From: Archangium violaceum
GTDB taxonomy: Bacteria; Myxococcota; Myxococcia; Myxococcales; Myxococcaceae
Assembly (NCBI RefSeq): GCF_016887565.1
Contig: NZ_CP069396.1
Location: 5,066,001-5,130,000, forward strand
Direction: 5' to 3'
Length of the DNA stretch: 64,000 nt
Positions 36,691-46,455 of the stretch are shown piece by piece. How positions within the stretch are numbered: position 1 is the first letter of the stretch; each line of letters opens with the position of its first letter. A program made the position numbers and the translations under genes. Below the pieces are notes generated by a model, which saw nothing but the letters and a program-made list of their open reading frames with translations, was not told the DNA's origin and ran no database searches.

Positions 36691-37323
36691 CTAGGCGGGA
36701 GGACGGGGCGCGGACGCGCTGTTCCCGGCGGCGCTCCGCGCGGTGAGCTCCGTGCCCACCACGGCCTCGGCCTGCTCGGACCAGCGCACGTGGTAGGTGG
36801 CGGACCGGCCGTCGAAACCCTCGGGGATGGCGACGACCCGCTGGCCACCCGCCAGCTCCGTCGCCCGGGCCAGCACGCCCGCCGCGAACGTCGGCTGGTC
36901 GGCCATGATGTCGCTCAGCCACACCTCCATCGAGGTGGACTCACGCTCCACGACCCGCACCTCGCTGCAGTTGGTGCTGCTGCGGAAGCCGAGCCGGACC
37001 TGTGCCAGTGCCCGCCGCGGACCCGCCAGCCGGACCATTCCCAGCAGGGCGCGACCGAACAGCGTGGAGAAGTACCCGTCGATGAACCGCTCGCCGAGCG
37101 AGTAGTACGCCGCTTCCACGGGCATCCCCGCGTAGATGTGATCCGCCGCCACGCGGAGGAACTGCCTCCACTGCTCATGCGTGTAGGTGGGAGACAGCTT
37201 CTGGTCGAGGTCGAGTCCAGCCTCGCGCAGACGCATCCGGCACGCCGGCGTGAGACGGTTCTCGAGTGCCCTCTGGAACAGCGCCTCGATGGTTCCTGCG
37301 TATACGAGCTTTTCGTCGCTCAT
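36691..37323 (-). CDS. DUF2378/TIGR02265 family protein
   Basis: A 210-residue cytoplasmic protein of the myxobacterial family TIGR02265 (DUF2378), of unknown function and usually present in many copies per genome. The family feel is given by KLVYAGTIEALFQRALENRL at the start, YSLGERFIDGYFSTLFGRAL in the middle and a C-terminal domain with an Arg/Gly-rich tail. ATG at 37323 lacks a strong ribosome site. A palindrome cgtgca-gtta-tgcacg lies 57-72 bases upstream. Confidence 0.82.
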   Translation of the reverse strand: MSDEKLVYAGTIEALFQRALENRLTPACRMRLREAGLDLDQKLSPTYTHEQWRQFLRVAADHIYAGMPVEAAYYSLGERFIDGYFSTLFGRALLGMVRLAGPRRALAQVRLGFRSSTNCSEVRVVERESTSMEVWLSDIMADQPTFAAGVLARATELAGGQRVVAIPEGFDGRSATYHVRWSEQAEAVVGTELTARSAAGNSASAPRPPA

Positions 37324-37379
37324 GGGGTATTCGATATATCCGGTAAGCAGGCGTGAGCGCTACATGTCCGTTCAGGGAC

Positions 37380-37395
37380 CGTGCAGTTATGCACG
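37380..37395. promoter_or_regulatory. 6-bp dyad upstream of the DUF2378 gene
   Basis: CGTGCA (37380-37385), loop GTTA, TGCACG (37390-37395). Possible operator or hairpin in the 195-base gap between the DUF2378 gene and the small membrane-protein gene. Nothing else distinctive was seen in that gap. Confidence 0.35.
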
Positions 37396-37518
37396 TTAGA
37401 TGAATTCGTCCACCCCTATAAAGAGTGAGCGCATGTGGGCAGATCCGCTGCCGTTGATGGTCTGACAGGAAAAAGGAGGGGAGTGGGCTCACATGAGCGG
37501 TGCTCGTGTGGGGGAGGC

Positions 37519-37716
37519 CTACAGCCCCAGCACCTCGCGCCACCAGGTCAGGAGCGCCTTCACGCCGACCTTGCGGTCCCCGAGGCGGGCGGCGAGCACA
37601 TAGGTGAGGGTTCCGGCCAGTACGAGGACGGCCCAGAGCCACGGGAGCCAGCGCGGGGTCTCCGGGGCGTTGCCCGCGGACTCAGTGGAGGATCTTGCGG
37701 AGCTCGAGTCCATCAT
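37519..37716 (-). CDS. Small single-pass membrane protein
   Basis: A 65-residue (or 64 from the second ATG at 37713) membrane protein, too small for a known family. A Ser-rich N-terminus precedes one hydrophobic helix, WLPWLWAVLVLAGTLTYVLA, and a basic C-terminus. GGGAGGAG at 37721-37728 gives a strong ribosome site. The gene overlaps the end of the GT39-like gene by 35 bases, so it is the third gene of that operon and may be an accessory subunit. Confidence 0.65.
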   Translation of the reverse strand: MMDSSSARSSTESAGNAPETPRWLPWLWAVLVLAGTLTYVLAARLGDRKVGVKALLTWWREVLGL

Positions 37717-39520
37717 CCGTCTCCTCCCTGAAGAGGGTCTCCGTGGCCAGCCCCGCGAGCTCCCTGTCCAGGGTCGCGCGCTTGCCGAGCACCACGGTGG
37801 GTTTCAAGCGCCGCACGGCCTGCTGGAGGCTCTCCTTGAGGAGGCTGTGCCCCAGGATCCGGTTGCCGAGGTCCGGCTTCCACAGGGCGGCCACGAAGGA
37901 CACGTCCTCGGTGTACAGCAGCACGTCCTCGTCGCGGAGCCGGGAGGGCAGCTCCCCGAGGAAGGCGCCATGGAACCAGGGCCGCGACGTCGGGGTGCGC
38001 AGGGTCGCGAGCTGACGTGCCTCCTGGGGGCTCAGGTACCCGAAGCTCGCGGTGCCGAAGACGCACCAGGCGAGCCCGGCCAGCCACAGGGCCGCCACGG
38101 TGGTGTGCGCGACGCGCGGCAGGCGCCCGAGCAACGCCCCCAGCGCGACCGCCGCGAGCATCGGTACGTGCATCGAGTAGCGCCCGTACTGCCGGCCGGG
38201 ATCCATCACGTGCAGCCCCACCGCCAGCAGGACGAACCAGGCCAGGGGCGTGAGGCGGCGGGCGCGCGAGGAGTCGACGGCGGCGAGTACCCCGGCGGTG
38301 AGCAGCGAGGGCAGTAACAGCATCAGCCACAGCGGGCCGAAGCCGGCGAAGTTGGTGTCGAAGTTGTAGAGCGGGCCGAACCACGTCCTGGCCTCGAGCC
38401 ACGCGAAGAGCCAGCGTTGCAGGGGGGTGAGGGTGCTGGGCGGGCCCTGCCACGTGGCGACGAGGGCGGGGGAGAACCGGCCGGGCAGGTGGAGCGGCCC
38501 CACGTCGAGGATGAAGGGCCAGAGCGGGTTGCCGTACAGGAAGATGTTCCGGACGAACCAGTGGCCGCCGAGCAGCAGCAGGGCCAGACCCACCACTGCC
38601 GCCAGCCGCACGATGGCGCCCCTGGAGAGCTTCTGGCGCCAGCAGTACAGCGCGGTGGCCACGGAGGGCAGCGTGGCCCCCAGGTAGGGCCCCGTCGGCT
38701 TGCAGCCGGCCAGCACGCCTCCCATCACCACGCAGATGAAGAGGCCGGCGCGTCCACCCCGGGCGGCCAGGAAGAGGCCAGCGAAGACCATGCAGACCAG
38801 CGACGCGTTGGCCACGTCGATGTACGCGGTCTTGAGCTGGCACATCACCATGGGGATCTGGAAGGGGACGAACGCCAGGGGAGCGGCCAGCTCGCGGTCC
38901 GCGCCGAGCCGCCGGGACAGCACGTAGATCGCGAGGCACGCGCCGGGCAGGAACAGCAGCTGCACCAGCTCCACCCACTGCATCGAGCCGGAGAGGATGA
39001 CGAAAGTGGTGCCGATGAGCTCGAGCGACTTGGGGTAGGCGTTGATGTAGTCGACGTTGTCCGCCACCGGGAATGGCCCCAGGTCCCCCGTCTGGAAGGC
39101 GTGGACCATGAAGGGCAGGTGGTAGAAGTAGTCGTCCCACCCGAGGGAGGGCGTCTGTGCCGCCAGCAGCGCCCAGAGGCACATCAGCGCGGCCACCGCC
39201 GCCGAGACGCGGAAGAGCGGGCTCCGGGGCCATTCGAGGGCCCGGAGGGAACGCAGGCCCTCTCCCAGCTCCGCCAGCGCGCCGCGGCGGACCAGGGTCG
39301 CGGCCCCGAGTGCGAGCGCCGTCCCGAGCAGCACCGGTCCGCGCAGCAGCCCCGCGGCGCCGAGCACCGTCGGGAGCGCCACCGCCAGCCCGAGCAGGGC
39401 GGACCCGGTGAGCAGCAGGCGCTCGGCTCCCCGGGCCTGGGGGTCCACCCGGAGACCGATGCGCCGGGCGGCCAGGAGCAGGGCGGCCAGGTAGAGGCAG
39501 ATGAGGAGGAGCGCGAACAT
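37682..39520 (-). CDS. Polytopic membrane glycosyltransferase-like protein
   Basis: A 612-residue integral membrane protein with about 11-13 helices, resembling GT-C / GT39-type mannosyl- or arabinosyl-transferases that use polyprenyl-phosphate sugars. The first periplasmic loop has TPSLGWDDYFYHLPFMVHAF, with acidic residues (WDD) where GT-C enzymes keep catalytic Asp. Charged loops such as VADNVDYINAYPKSLELIG follow. The C-terminal ~130 residues are soluble. It starts 4 bases after the UbiA gene stop and overlaps the small membrane gene downstream. The exact family is uncertain; lipid-linked sugar transfer is inferred from topology and its UbiA neighbour. Confidence 0.75.
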   Translation of the reverse strand: MFALLLICLYLAALLLAARRIGLRVDPQARGAERLLLTGSALLGLAVALPTVLGAAGLLRGPVLLGTALALGAATLVRRGALAELGEGLRSLRALEWPRSPLFRVSAAVAALMCLWALLAAQTPSLGWDDYFYHLPFMVHAFQTGDLGPFPVADNVDYINAYPKSLELIGTTFVILSGSMQWVELVQLLFLPGACLAIYVLSRRLGADRELAAPLAFVPFQIPMVMCQLKTAYIDVANASLVCMVFAGLFLAARGGRAGLFICVVMGGVLAGCKPTGPYLGATLPSVATALYCWRQKLSRGAIVRLAAVVGLALLLLGGHWFVRNIFLYGNPLWPFILDVGPLHLPGRFSPALVATWQGPPSTLTPLQRWLFAWLEARTWFGPLYNFDTNFAGFGPLWLMLLLPSLLTAGVLAAVDSSRARRLTPLAWFVLLAVGLHVMDPGRQYGRYSMHVPMLAAVALGALLGRLPRVAHTTVAALWLAGLAWCVFGTASFGYLSPQEARQLATLRTPTSRPWFHGAFLGELPSRLRDEDVLLYTEDVSFVAALWKPDLGNRILGHSLLKESLQQAVRRLKPTVVLGKRATLDRELAGLATETLFREETDDGLELRKILH

Positions 39521-39524
39521 GCTC

Positions 39525-40889
39525 TCAGGAGGCGGCGAGGAGGACCCCGGCGGCGATGACTCCCACCGCGTAGCTGACCTTGTCCTTCAGCGCGAAGACG
39601 AGCGGATCCTCGTTCACCTCGCCACGGTGGGCGAGCAGCCATACGCGCCCCACCCAGTACATCATCACCGGGCACAGCAGCCACAGCCGTTCCGGGTGGG
39701 TGTAGAGGGCCGTCACATCCTTGCTGGTGATGTAGAGCGCGAGCACCAGCACGGACAGGTAGCCGCTGGAGACGCCGAGCATGGAGAGCTGCTCGTAGTC
39801 GCCGGCCACGTACCCGCGCCCGTGCGCCGCCGTCTCGTTCGTCTGCCGCAGCCTGCGCACCTCGCTCAGCCGCTTCACCAGCGCCAGGGAGAGGAAGAGG
39901 AACATGGAGAAGGTGAAGAGCCAGCTGGAGGTGGGCACGCCCACCGCGAGCGAGCCGCCGAAGATACGGACCGTGTACAGCCCGGCCAGCACCAGCACGT
40001 CCAGCATCATCACCTGCTTGAGGTAGAACGAGTACGCCAGCGTGATGGCGTAGTAGGTGCCCAGCAGCGCGAGGAACTCGCGAGGCAGCAGCGACGTCAC
40101 CGCGACCCCGGCGCCCAGCAGCACCGGGGCGAGCCACAACCCCGCGTGCACCGACAGCGCCCCCGAGGCGAAGGGCCGCCGGCGCTTGGTGGGGTGCCGC
40201 CGGTCCGAGTCCAGGTCCAGCAGATCGTTGAGCACGTACACGCTGGAGGCGCACAGGCTGAAGGCGATGAAGCCCAGCACCGCCTGGAGGAGCATCGGCA
40301 GGTTCAGCGCCTTGTGCGCGGCCAGCAGCGGCACGAAGACGAGCACGTTCTTGGCCCACTGGTGGACCCGCAGCGCCTTGAACATGGCGCGGGGCCCGGA
40401 CACGGTGGCCCCCTGGGGGCGGGCCTCCTCGGGCCGCTCGCCCAGGGCCTCGCGCAGGCGGGCCTCGCGGCGGACCCCGGACAGCTCCTGGGCGCCATCG
40501 CTCGCGTACACCGCCTCGAAGAGTCCCAGGTGGGCGGCCACCGCCTCGGCCACCTTCTGATCGGCCGCCGTGGCCAGCACCAGCCGCCGGCCCCGTGCCT
40601 TCTCCTCGCCCAGGTGCGCGACGAGCGCCTCGTCATAGGGCAGCCGCGTGACGTCCAGCTCCACCCGACGGGCGACCTCGGCGCGCACGAAGGCACGGCC
40701 CTTGAGCCTCCACCCCAGGGACGCGAGCGCCTGGAACGGATGGTGCTTGAGCAGCCGCAGCAGCCCCTCGTGAAGGGTATGGGTGCGCGTCAGGACCCCC
40801 TCCAGCTCGACCGCGAGCGGCGGGTTGCCCCGCTGCGACTCGGAAGCGGTGGACGCGGGAGGTGAGGTGACGGGAGGTGAAGGATGCAT
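39525..40889 (-). CDS. UbiA-family prenyltransferase with degenerate N-terminal HAD domain
   Basis: A 454-residue membrane enzyme resembling polyprenyl-phosphate phosphoribosyltransferases (first step to decaprenyl-phosphoryl sugars). The UbiA half has QWAKNVLVFVPLLAAHK, then the two Asp-rich sites SSVYVLNDLLDLDSDRRHPT (first) and the later LRQTNETAAHGRGYVAGDYEQ. The N-terminal ~160 residues are a HAD-like domain (ATAADQKVAEAVAAHLGLF, VYASDG). Its nucleophile motif reads ELEGVL with Glu28 and Glu30 in place of the two catalytic Asp, so phosphatase activity is unlikely. ATG 40889 precedes the domain; frames further upstream look unstructured. The gene leads the operon with the GT39-like and small membrane genes. 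Confidence 0.85.
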   Translation of the reverse strand: MHPSPPVTSPPASTASESQRGNPPLAVELEGVLTRTHTLHEGLLRLLKHHPFQALASLGWRLKGRAFVRAEVARRVELDVTRLPYDEALVAHLGEEKARGRRLVLATAADQKVAEAVAAHLGLFEAVYASDGAQELSGVRREARLREALGERPEEARPQGATVSGPRAMFKALRVHQWAKNVLVFVPLLAAHKALNLPMLLQAVLGFIAFSLCASSVYVLNDLLDLDSDRRHPTKRRRPFASGALSVHAGLWLAPVLLGAGVAVTSLLPREFLALLGTYYAITLAYSFYLKQVMMLDVLVLAGLYTVRIFGGSLAVGVPTSSWLFTFSMFLFLSLALVKRLSEVRRLRQTNETAAHGRGYVAGDYEQLSMLGVSSGYLSVLVLALYITSKDVTALYTHPERLWLLCPVMMYWVGRVWLLAHRGEVNEDPLVFALKDKVSYAVGVIAAGVLLAAS

Positions 40890-41049
40890 CGCGTGCGGCC
40901 GGGCAGGATAGCGTGGCCGGGGGACCCGGCGACAGGCCTTCTCTGGAATGCAGAGGAGGGAGCGATCCGTTTCCCACCGAGCGGCTCCGGAGTCCACCCT
41001 GCATTTTTCCGGGCTGGCTGCCCACGCTCCCGCCTAGAGTCCTTCATAC

Positions 41050-43608
41050 ATGGTCACGCTCGATACCCCCCGTGCGCCGCTGGCGGCGCTGCTGCCCGAC
41101 CGCTCGCAGGGCCCCCTGGACTCCGATGAGATCCTCAGCCGTTTCGTCGGCTGGGTGGAGTCCACCGGCCTGTCCCTCTACCCGGCGCAGGAGGAGGCCA
41201 TCCTCGAGCTGCTGGGGGGCAAGCACCTGTTCCTCAAGACGCCCACCGGCTCGGGCAAGTCGCTGGTGGCCATGGCGCTGCACTTCAAGGCCATGGCCGA
41301 GGGGAAGGTGTCCTTCTACACCTGCCCCATCAAGGCGCTCGTCAACGAGAAGTTCTTCGCCCTGTGCGAGGCCTTCGGTCCGGAGAACGTGGGCCTGCTC
41401 ACCGGTGACGCGGCCATCAACCGCGAGGCCCCCATCCTCTGCTGCACGGCGGAGATCCTCGCCAACCTGGCGCTGCGCGACGCCATGCTGCGCGCGGACT
41501 ACGTGGTGATGGACGAGTTCCACTACTACGCGGACCGCGAGCGCGGCATCGCCTGGCAGATTCCGCTCATCACCCTGCCGACGACCACGTTCCTGATGAT
41601 GTCGGCGACGCTGGGCGACACGCACCTCATCGAGGAGCGGTTGCAGGAGTTCAGCGGCCGCGAGGTGGTCAGCGTGCGCAGCGCGCAGCGCCCGGTGCCG
41701 CTGGACTTCGAGTACCGCGAGACGCCGCTGCACGAGACCATCCAGGAGCTCATCCGCCAGAACAAGGCGCCCATCTACCTGGTGAACTTCTCGCAGCGGG
41801 CGGCGGCCGAGCAGGCGCAGAACCTGATGAGCGTGGACTTCTCCACCAAGGAGGACAAGGAGGCCATCCGGCAGGCGCTGCTGGAGGCGCCCTTCGACAC
41901 GCCCTACGGCAAGGACTTCCAGCGCTTCCTGCGGCACGGCATCGGCATGCACCACGCGGGCCTGCTGCCCAAGTACCGGCTGCTGGTGGAGAAGCTGGCG
42001 CAGACGGGCCTGCTCAAGGTCATCAGCGGCACGGACACGCTGGGCGTGGGGGTGAACATCCCCATCCGCACGGTGCTCTTCACGCAGCTCTTCAAGTTCA
42101 ACGGCGAGAAGCTGGCCACGCTGAGCGTGCGCGACTTCCAGCAGATCGCCGGCCGCGCGGGCCGCAAGGGCTTCGACACGCAGGGCAGCGTGGTGGCGCA
42201 GGCGCCCGAGCACGTCATCGAGAACGTGAAGATCGCCCAGAAGGAGGCCAAGGGCGGCAAGCGCCTGCCCCGCAAGCCTCCGCCGCAGAAGGGCTTCGTC
42301 AACTACGACAAGAGCACCTTCGAGCGGCTGCAGACCGGTCTCCCCGAGCCGCTGGAGTCGCGCTTCGAGGTGACGCACGGCTTCCTCCTCAACCTGCTGC
42401 AGAGCGAGATGGTGGGCGGCGCCGAGGGCTACCAGCGGCTGGTGCGGCTCATCTTCCGCTCGCACGGCTCGGACTACATCAAGCGGCGCAACCTGAAGGA
42501 GGCGGCGGCCTGCTTCCGCACCCTGCGCAACGCGGGGCTGGTGATCGTCCAGAAGGGGCAGGAGGGCTCGGGCGCGACGGTGACGGTGGCGCCGGGGCTG
42601 CAGCGCGACTTCTCGCTCAACCAGACGCTGTCGCTGTACCTGCTGGACACGCTCAACAAGCTGGACCACGAGGCGGAGACGTACGCGCTGGACGTGCTGA
42701 CGCTGGTGGAGTCCATCCTGGAGAACCCGGAGGTGGTGCTCTACGCCCAGCTGCACGAGCTCAAGGGCCAGAAGATCAACGAGCTGAAGGCCCAGGGCAT
42801 GGAGTACGACCAGCGGATGGAGGAGCTGGAGAAGCTCGAGTGGCCCAAGCCCAACCGGGACTTCATCTACACCACCTTCAACGCCTTCGCGGAGAAGCAC
42901 CCGTGGGTGGGCGCGGAGAACATCCGGCCCAAGTCCATCATGCGCGACATGTACGAGCGGTACATGTCCTTCCATGACTACGTGCGCGAGTACGGCCTGC
43001 AGCGCAGCGAGGGCGTGCTGATGCGCTACCTGGGGGATGCCTACAAGGCGCTCACCCAGACGGTGCCCGAGCGCTACCGCAACCAGGAGGTCAACGAGAT
43101 CATCGACTGGATGCGGGCGATGATCCGCCACGTCGACCAGAGCCTGCTGGACGAGTGGGAGCGGATGAAGAACCCGGGCGAGGTCGTCGTGCGCCGGGCG
43201 GAGGCGCCGGAGCGCCGCCCGACGGACCTCACGGACGACCCGCGCGCCTTCGCCGCGCACGTGCGCAACGAGCTGCACCGGCTGCTGCGGGCGCTCGGGT
43301 ACAGGCGCTACGCGGACGCGCTGGCACTGCTGCGGCTGGAGGCGGGAGGGGAGGACTGGACGGTGGCGAAGCTGGAGGCGGCGATGGCCCCCTACTTCGA
43401 GGCGAACGGGAGCGTGGTGCTCACCCCGCAGGCGCGCCGGCCGGCCAACACCTTCCTCAAGGAGACGGGTCCGCGGCAGTGGGAGGCGCAGCAGCGCATC
43501 CTCGATCCCGAGGGCCATGGCGACTGGATGCTCGACTGCGTCATCGACCTGACCGGGCGCAAGGTGGACGACGGTCCGCTGCTCACCCTGCGCCGGATCG
43601 GCACGTGA
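41050..43608 (+). CDS. Ski2-like DExH helicase with DUF3516 domain
   Basis: An 852-residue helicase. Superfamily-2 motifs are TPTGSGKSLVAMAL (Walker A), TCPIKALVNEKF, LTGDAAINREA, VVMDEFHYYADRE (DExH), MMSATLGDTHLIEE, GIGMHHAGLLPKYRLLVE and the motif VI DFQQIAGRAGRKGFDTQG. The remainder, including NFDYKST-like FVNYDKSTFERLQTGLPEPL, is the DUF3516 region found in many actinobacterial and myxobacterial proteins. Likely RNA or DNA unwinding; substrate unknown. ATG at 41050 is divergent from the UbiA gene with 160 bases between. Confidence 0.9.
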   Translation: MVTLDTPRAPLAALLPDRSQGPLDSDEILSRFVGWVESTGLSLYPAQEEAILELLGGKHLFLKTPTGSGKSLVAMALHFKAMAEGKVSFYTCPIKALVNEKFFALCEAFGPENVGLLTGDAAINREAPILCCTAEILANLALRDAMLRADYVVMDEFHYYADRERGIAWQIPLITLPTTTFLMMSATLGDTHLIEERLQEFSGREVVSVRSAQRPVPLDFEYRETPLHETIQELIRQNKAPIYLVNFSQRAAAEQAQNLMSVDFSTKEDKEAIRQALLEAPFDTPYGKDFQRFLRHGIGMHHAGLLPKYRLLVEKLAQTGLLKVISGTDTLGVGVNIPIRTVLFTQLFKFNGEKLATLSVRDFQQIAGRAGRKGFDTQGSVVAQAPEHVIENVKIAQKEAKGGKRLPRKPPPQKGFVNYDKSTFERLQTGLPEPLESRFEVTHGFLLNLLQSEMVGGAEGYQRLVRLIFRSHGSDYIKRRNLKEAAACFRTLRNAGLVIVQKGQEGSGATVTVAPGLQRDFSLNQTLSLYLLDTLNKLDHEAETYALDVLTLVESILENPEVVLYAQLHELKGQKINELKAQGMEYDQRMEELEKLEWPKPNRDFIYTTFNAFAEKHPWVGAENIRPKSIMRDMYERYMSFHDYVREYGLQRSEGVLMRYLGDAYKALTQTVPERYRNQEVNEIIDWMRAMIRHVDQSLLDEWERMKNPGEVVVRRAEAPERRPTDLTDDPRAFAAHVRNELHRLLRALGYRRYADALALLRLEAGGEDWTVAKLEAAMAPYFEANGSVVLTPQARRPANTFLKETGPRQWEAQQRILDPEGHGDWMLDCVIDLTGRKVDDGPLLTLRRIGT

Positions 43609-43685
43609 CGACGCCGTGTCATCGCTGAGAGTCCCTCTTTCAACGTGAATCGGGCCGCGTGAGCGGCAGTAGTCTGGTGCCTCGT

Positions 43686-46358
43686 ATGTCTTCCATCCGT
43701 CGTCGCGTCGATTCGCAGTTGCGCCGGGATGTCCGGCTCCTGGGCCGCCTGCTCGGTGAGGTCCTCATCGAGCAGGAGGGACAGGCCCTCTTCGATCTGG
43801 AGGAGCGCGTCCGGCACCTCTCCATCGAGCGCCGCCGCGGGCCGAAGACCGGCCGCCGGGCCGCCGCCACGCAGCTGGCCGCGCTGCTCCGGGAGATGCC
43901 CCTGGAGCAGGCCGAGCCCGTGCTGCGTGCCTTCTCCACGTACTTCCGCCTCGTCAACCTCGCCGAGCAGCATCACCGCATCCGCCGCACCCGCGAGCAC
44001 GCCATCGGCGGCCAGGGAGGCCCGCAGCGGGGCTCGCTCGAGGCGGTGATGCAGACGCTGCGGCAGGCCGGCGTCCCCGCCCAGAAGGTGCGCGAGCTGT
44101 TGATGTCCATGCGGGTGACGCTCACCCTGACGGCGCACCCCACCCAGGCGGCCCGCCGCACGGTGCTGGAGAAGACCTACCGCCTGGCCCGGCTGCTGGA
44201 GAACCGCGATCGCTGCCACCTCACCCCGCGCGAGAAGACCGACACCCAACTGTCCATGCGCGAGGAGATCACCGCCCTCTGGCAGACGGACGAGCTGCGC
44301 CGCGAGCGTCCCACCGTGGGCGACGAGGTGAAGAACGTCCTCTGGTACGTGGAGGAGGTGCTCGGTGAGCAGCTGGCGCTCATGCCGGAGACGCTCGACT
44401 GGGCCTTCGAGCGCGTCTATGGCGAGCCGCTGGGAGTGCTCGCCACGCCCGTGCGCCTGCACTCGTGGGTGGGCGGGGACATGGATGGCAACCCGCTGGT
44501 GACGCCGGAGGTGCTGGCGGACACGCTGCGCGCCCACCGCGCCCGCGGCCTGCGAGCCCTGATGAACCAGGTGGCCCGGCTGGGCTGGGTGCTCACCCAG
44601 TCCGAGCGGCATGCCTTCGTCTCGGAGGAGCTGAAGGCCTCGCTCGCCGAGGACGCCGCGGCCCTGCCGGAGGTGATGGCCCGTTACGGCTCGCGCACCA
44701 CGGGCGAGCCCTGGCGCCGCAAGCTGCGCTTCATCGAGGCCCGGCTCCAGGCCGCCCTGGCGTACGTCGAGGGCCGCCGCGCCGGCCGCACCGAGCCGCT
44801 TCCTCCCGCGGCCTACCGCTCGCCCGCGGATCTGCTGCGCGATCTGGAGATCCTCGAGCGCTCCCTCATCGAGGCCAAGGCGAAGCAGGGTGGGTTGAGC
44901 AAGGTGCGTCGCCTCGTCTCCCTGGTGCAGGCGGTGGGCTTCCACCTGGCCGAGCTGGAGGTTCGCACGCCCGCCGAGGACGCGCGCAGCGCCGCCGCGT
45001 CGTTGGCGGGAGGGCCCGCGCCGACGGAGGGCGGAGCGAGATTGCTGGCCGTGTTGCAGCGCATGCGCGAGGCCCAGGCCGAGTCGGGAGAGGGGTGCTG
45101 CCGCACGCTCATCCTCTCCATGGCCGCCAGCGCCGAGGACGTGCTCGCGGCCTTCCAGTGCGCGCGGGGGGCGGGCCTGTGGGACGAGGCCCGGGGGTGC
45201 GCCACCGTGGACGTGGTGCCCCTGTTCGAGCAGCTCGGGGCGCTCGATGATGGCCCTCGCATCCTGCGCGAGCTGTTCACCCACCCCGAGTACCGCCGTC
45301 ACCTGCAAGCGCGAGGCGTGCAGGAGGTGATGGTGGGGTACAGCGACTCGGGCAAGGAGGTGGGGCTGCTGGCCGCCAGCGCCGCGCTCTACCGCGCCCA
45401 GTCCGCGCTCACCCAGGTGGCCCACGAGGCCGGCGTGCGCCTGCGCCTCTTCCATGGCCGGGGCGAGACGGTGGCCCGTGGCGGTGGCCCCGCGCAGGAG
45501 GCGATCCTCGCGCTCCCGCCCGGCAGTGTCGCCGGCACGTACAAGGCCACCGAGCAGGGCGAGGCGTTGGATCACAAGTACGCCCGGCCCGAGCTGGCGC
45601 GGCGCACGCTGGAGTTGGTGCTCGGCGGGGTGCTGCTGCACTCGCTGGATGCGCAGCCGCGCGTGGCTCGCGAGGAGGAGGCCTCGTTTCGCGCCACCTT
45701 CGACGAGCTGGCGGAGATCGGCCGCCGCGCCTACCGCGCGCTCGTGTGGGAGGATCCGAACTTCGTTCCCTTCTTCCAGGCGGCCACGCCCATCGAGCAG
45801 ATCTCCGCGTTGCCCATCGGCTCGCGGCCCAGCAAGCGTTCCGCCGGGGGATTGGAGTCGCTGCGCGCCATTCCCTGGAGCTTCGCGTGGACGCAGAACC
45901 GCGCCATCGTCCCGGGCTGGTACGGCGTGGGCTCGGCGCTGGAGGAGCTGGGCTCACGGCCCGGAGGCCAGGAGTTGTTGAGGCGCATGTACCGCCAGTG
46001 GCCCTACTTCCACACGGTCATCGACAACGTGGCCATGGTGCTGGCGAAGGCGGACATGGCCATCGCCTCGCGGTACGCGGCGCTGGCGCCCGAGTCCACG
46101 CGTCCGTTGTGGGAGCGCATCCGCGCCGAGTACACGCGCACGCGCCGCTGGGTGAAGCAGGTGACGGGCGAGACGCGCATCCTGGAGGGGAACCAGCAGT
46201 TGCGGCAGAGCATCGCCCTGCGCAACCCCTACGTGGACCCCATGTCCTTCCTCCAGGTGGAGCTGATGCGGCGCAAGCGGGCGGGGTGTGAGAACTGCGA
46301 ACGGCCGCTGTTGCTCACCTTGAGCGGCATCGCCGCGGGCATGCGCAACACCGGGTGA
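43686..46358 (+). CDS. ppc: Phosphoenolpyruvate carboxylase
   Basis: Carboxylates PEP to oxaloacetate to refill the TCA cycle. The 890-residue protein has the catalytic-His block TLTAHPTQAARRT, the VGGDMDGNPLVTPEVL site, the mobile MVGYSDSGKEVG loop, FHGRGETVARGGGPA and the conserved C-terminal RNTG. I use ATG 43686; an in-frame start at 43659 adds nine residues outside the family. Length is usual for bacterial PEPC. No allosteric conclusions are drawn. Confidence 0.97.
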   Translation: MSSIRRRVDSQLRRDVRLLGRLLGEVLIEQEGQALFDLEERVRHLSIERRRGPKTGRRAAATQLAALLREMPLEQAEPVLRAFSTYFRLVNLAEQHHRIRRTREHAIGGQGGPQRGSLEAVMQTLRQAGVPAQKVRELLMSMRVTLTLTAHPTQAARRTVLEKTYRLARLLENRDRCHLTPREKTDTQLSMREEITALWQTDELRRERPTVGDEVKNVLWYVEEVLGEQLALMPETLDWAFERVYGEPLGVLATPVRLHSWVGGDMDGNPLVTPEVLADTLRAHRARGLRALMNQVARLGWVLTQSERHAFVSEELKASLAEDAAALPEVMARYGSRTTGEPWRRKLRFIEARLQAALAYVEGRRAGRTEPLPPAAYRSPADLLRDLEILERSLIEAKAKQGGLSKVRRLVSLVQAVGFHLAELEVRTPAEDARSAAASLAGGPAPTEGGARLLAVLQRMREAQAESGEGCCRTLILSMAASAEDVLAAFQCARGAGLWDEARGCATVDVVPLFEQLGALDDGPRILRELFTHPEYRRHLQARGVQEVMVGYSDSGKEVGLLAASAALYRAQSALTQVAHEAGVRLRLFHGRGETVARGGGPAQEAILALPPGSVAGTYKATEQGEALDHKYARPELARRTLELVLGGVLLHSLDAQPRVAREEEASFRATFDELAEIGRRAYRALVWEDPNFVPFFQAATPIEQISALPIGSRPSKRSAGGLESLRAIPWSFAWTQNRAIVPGWYGVGSALEELGSRPGGQELLRRMYRQWPYFHTVIDNVAMVLAKADMAIASRYAALAPESTRPLWERIRAEYTRTRRWVKQVTGETRILEGNQQLRQSIALRNPYVDPMSFLQVELMRRKRAGCENCERPLLLTLSGIAAGMRNTG

Positions 46359-46455
46359 GGAGGGGGCTCCAGGCCGCCGGACGCCTTCCTCCAGACGCTT
46401 CCGTCCGCCCCGGCTTGGTGCATGCCCCACGAGGCATTACTCTGTCCTCAGGCCC

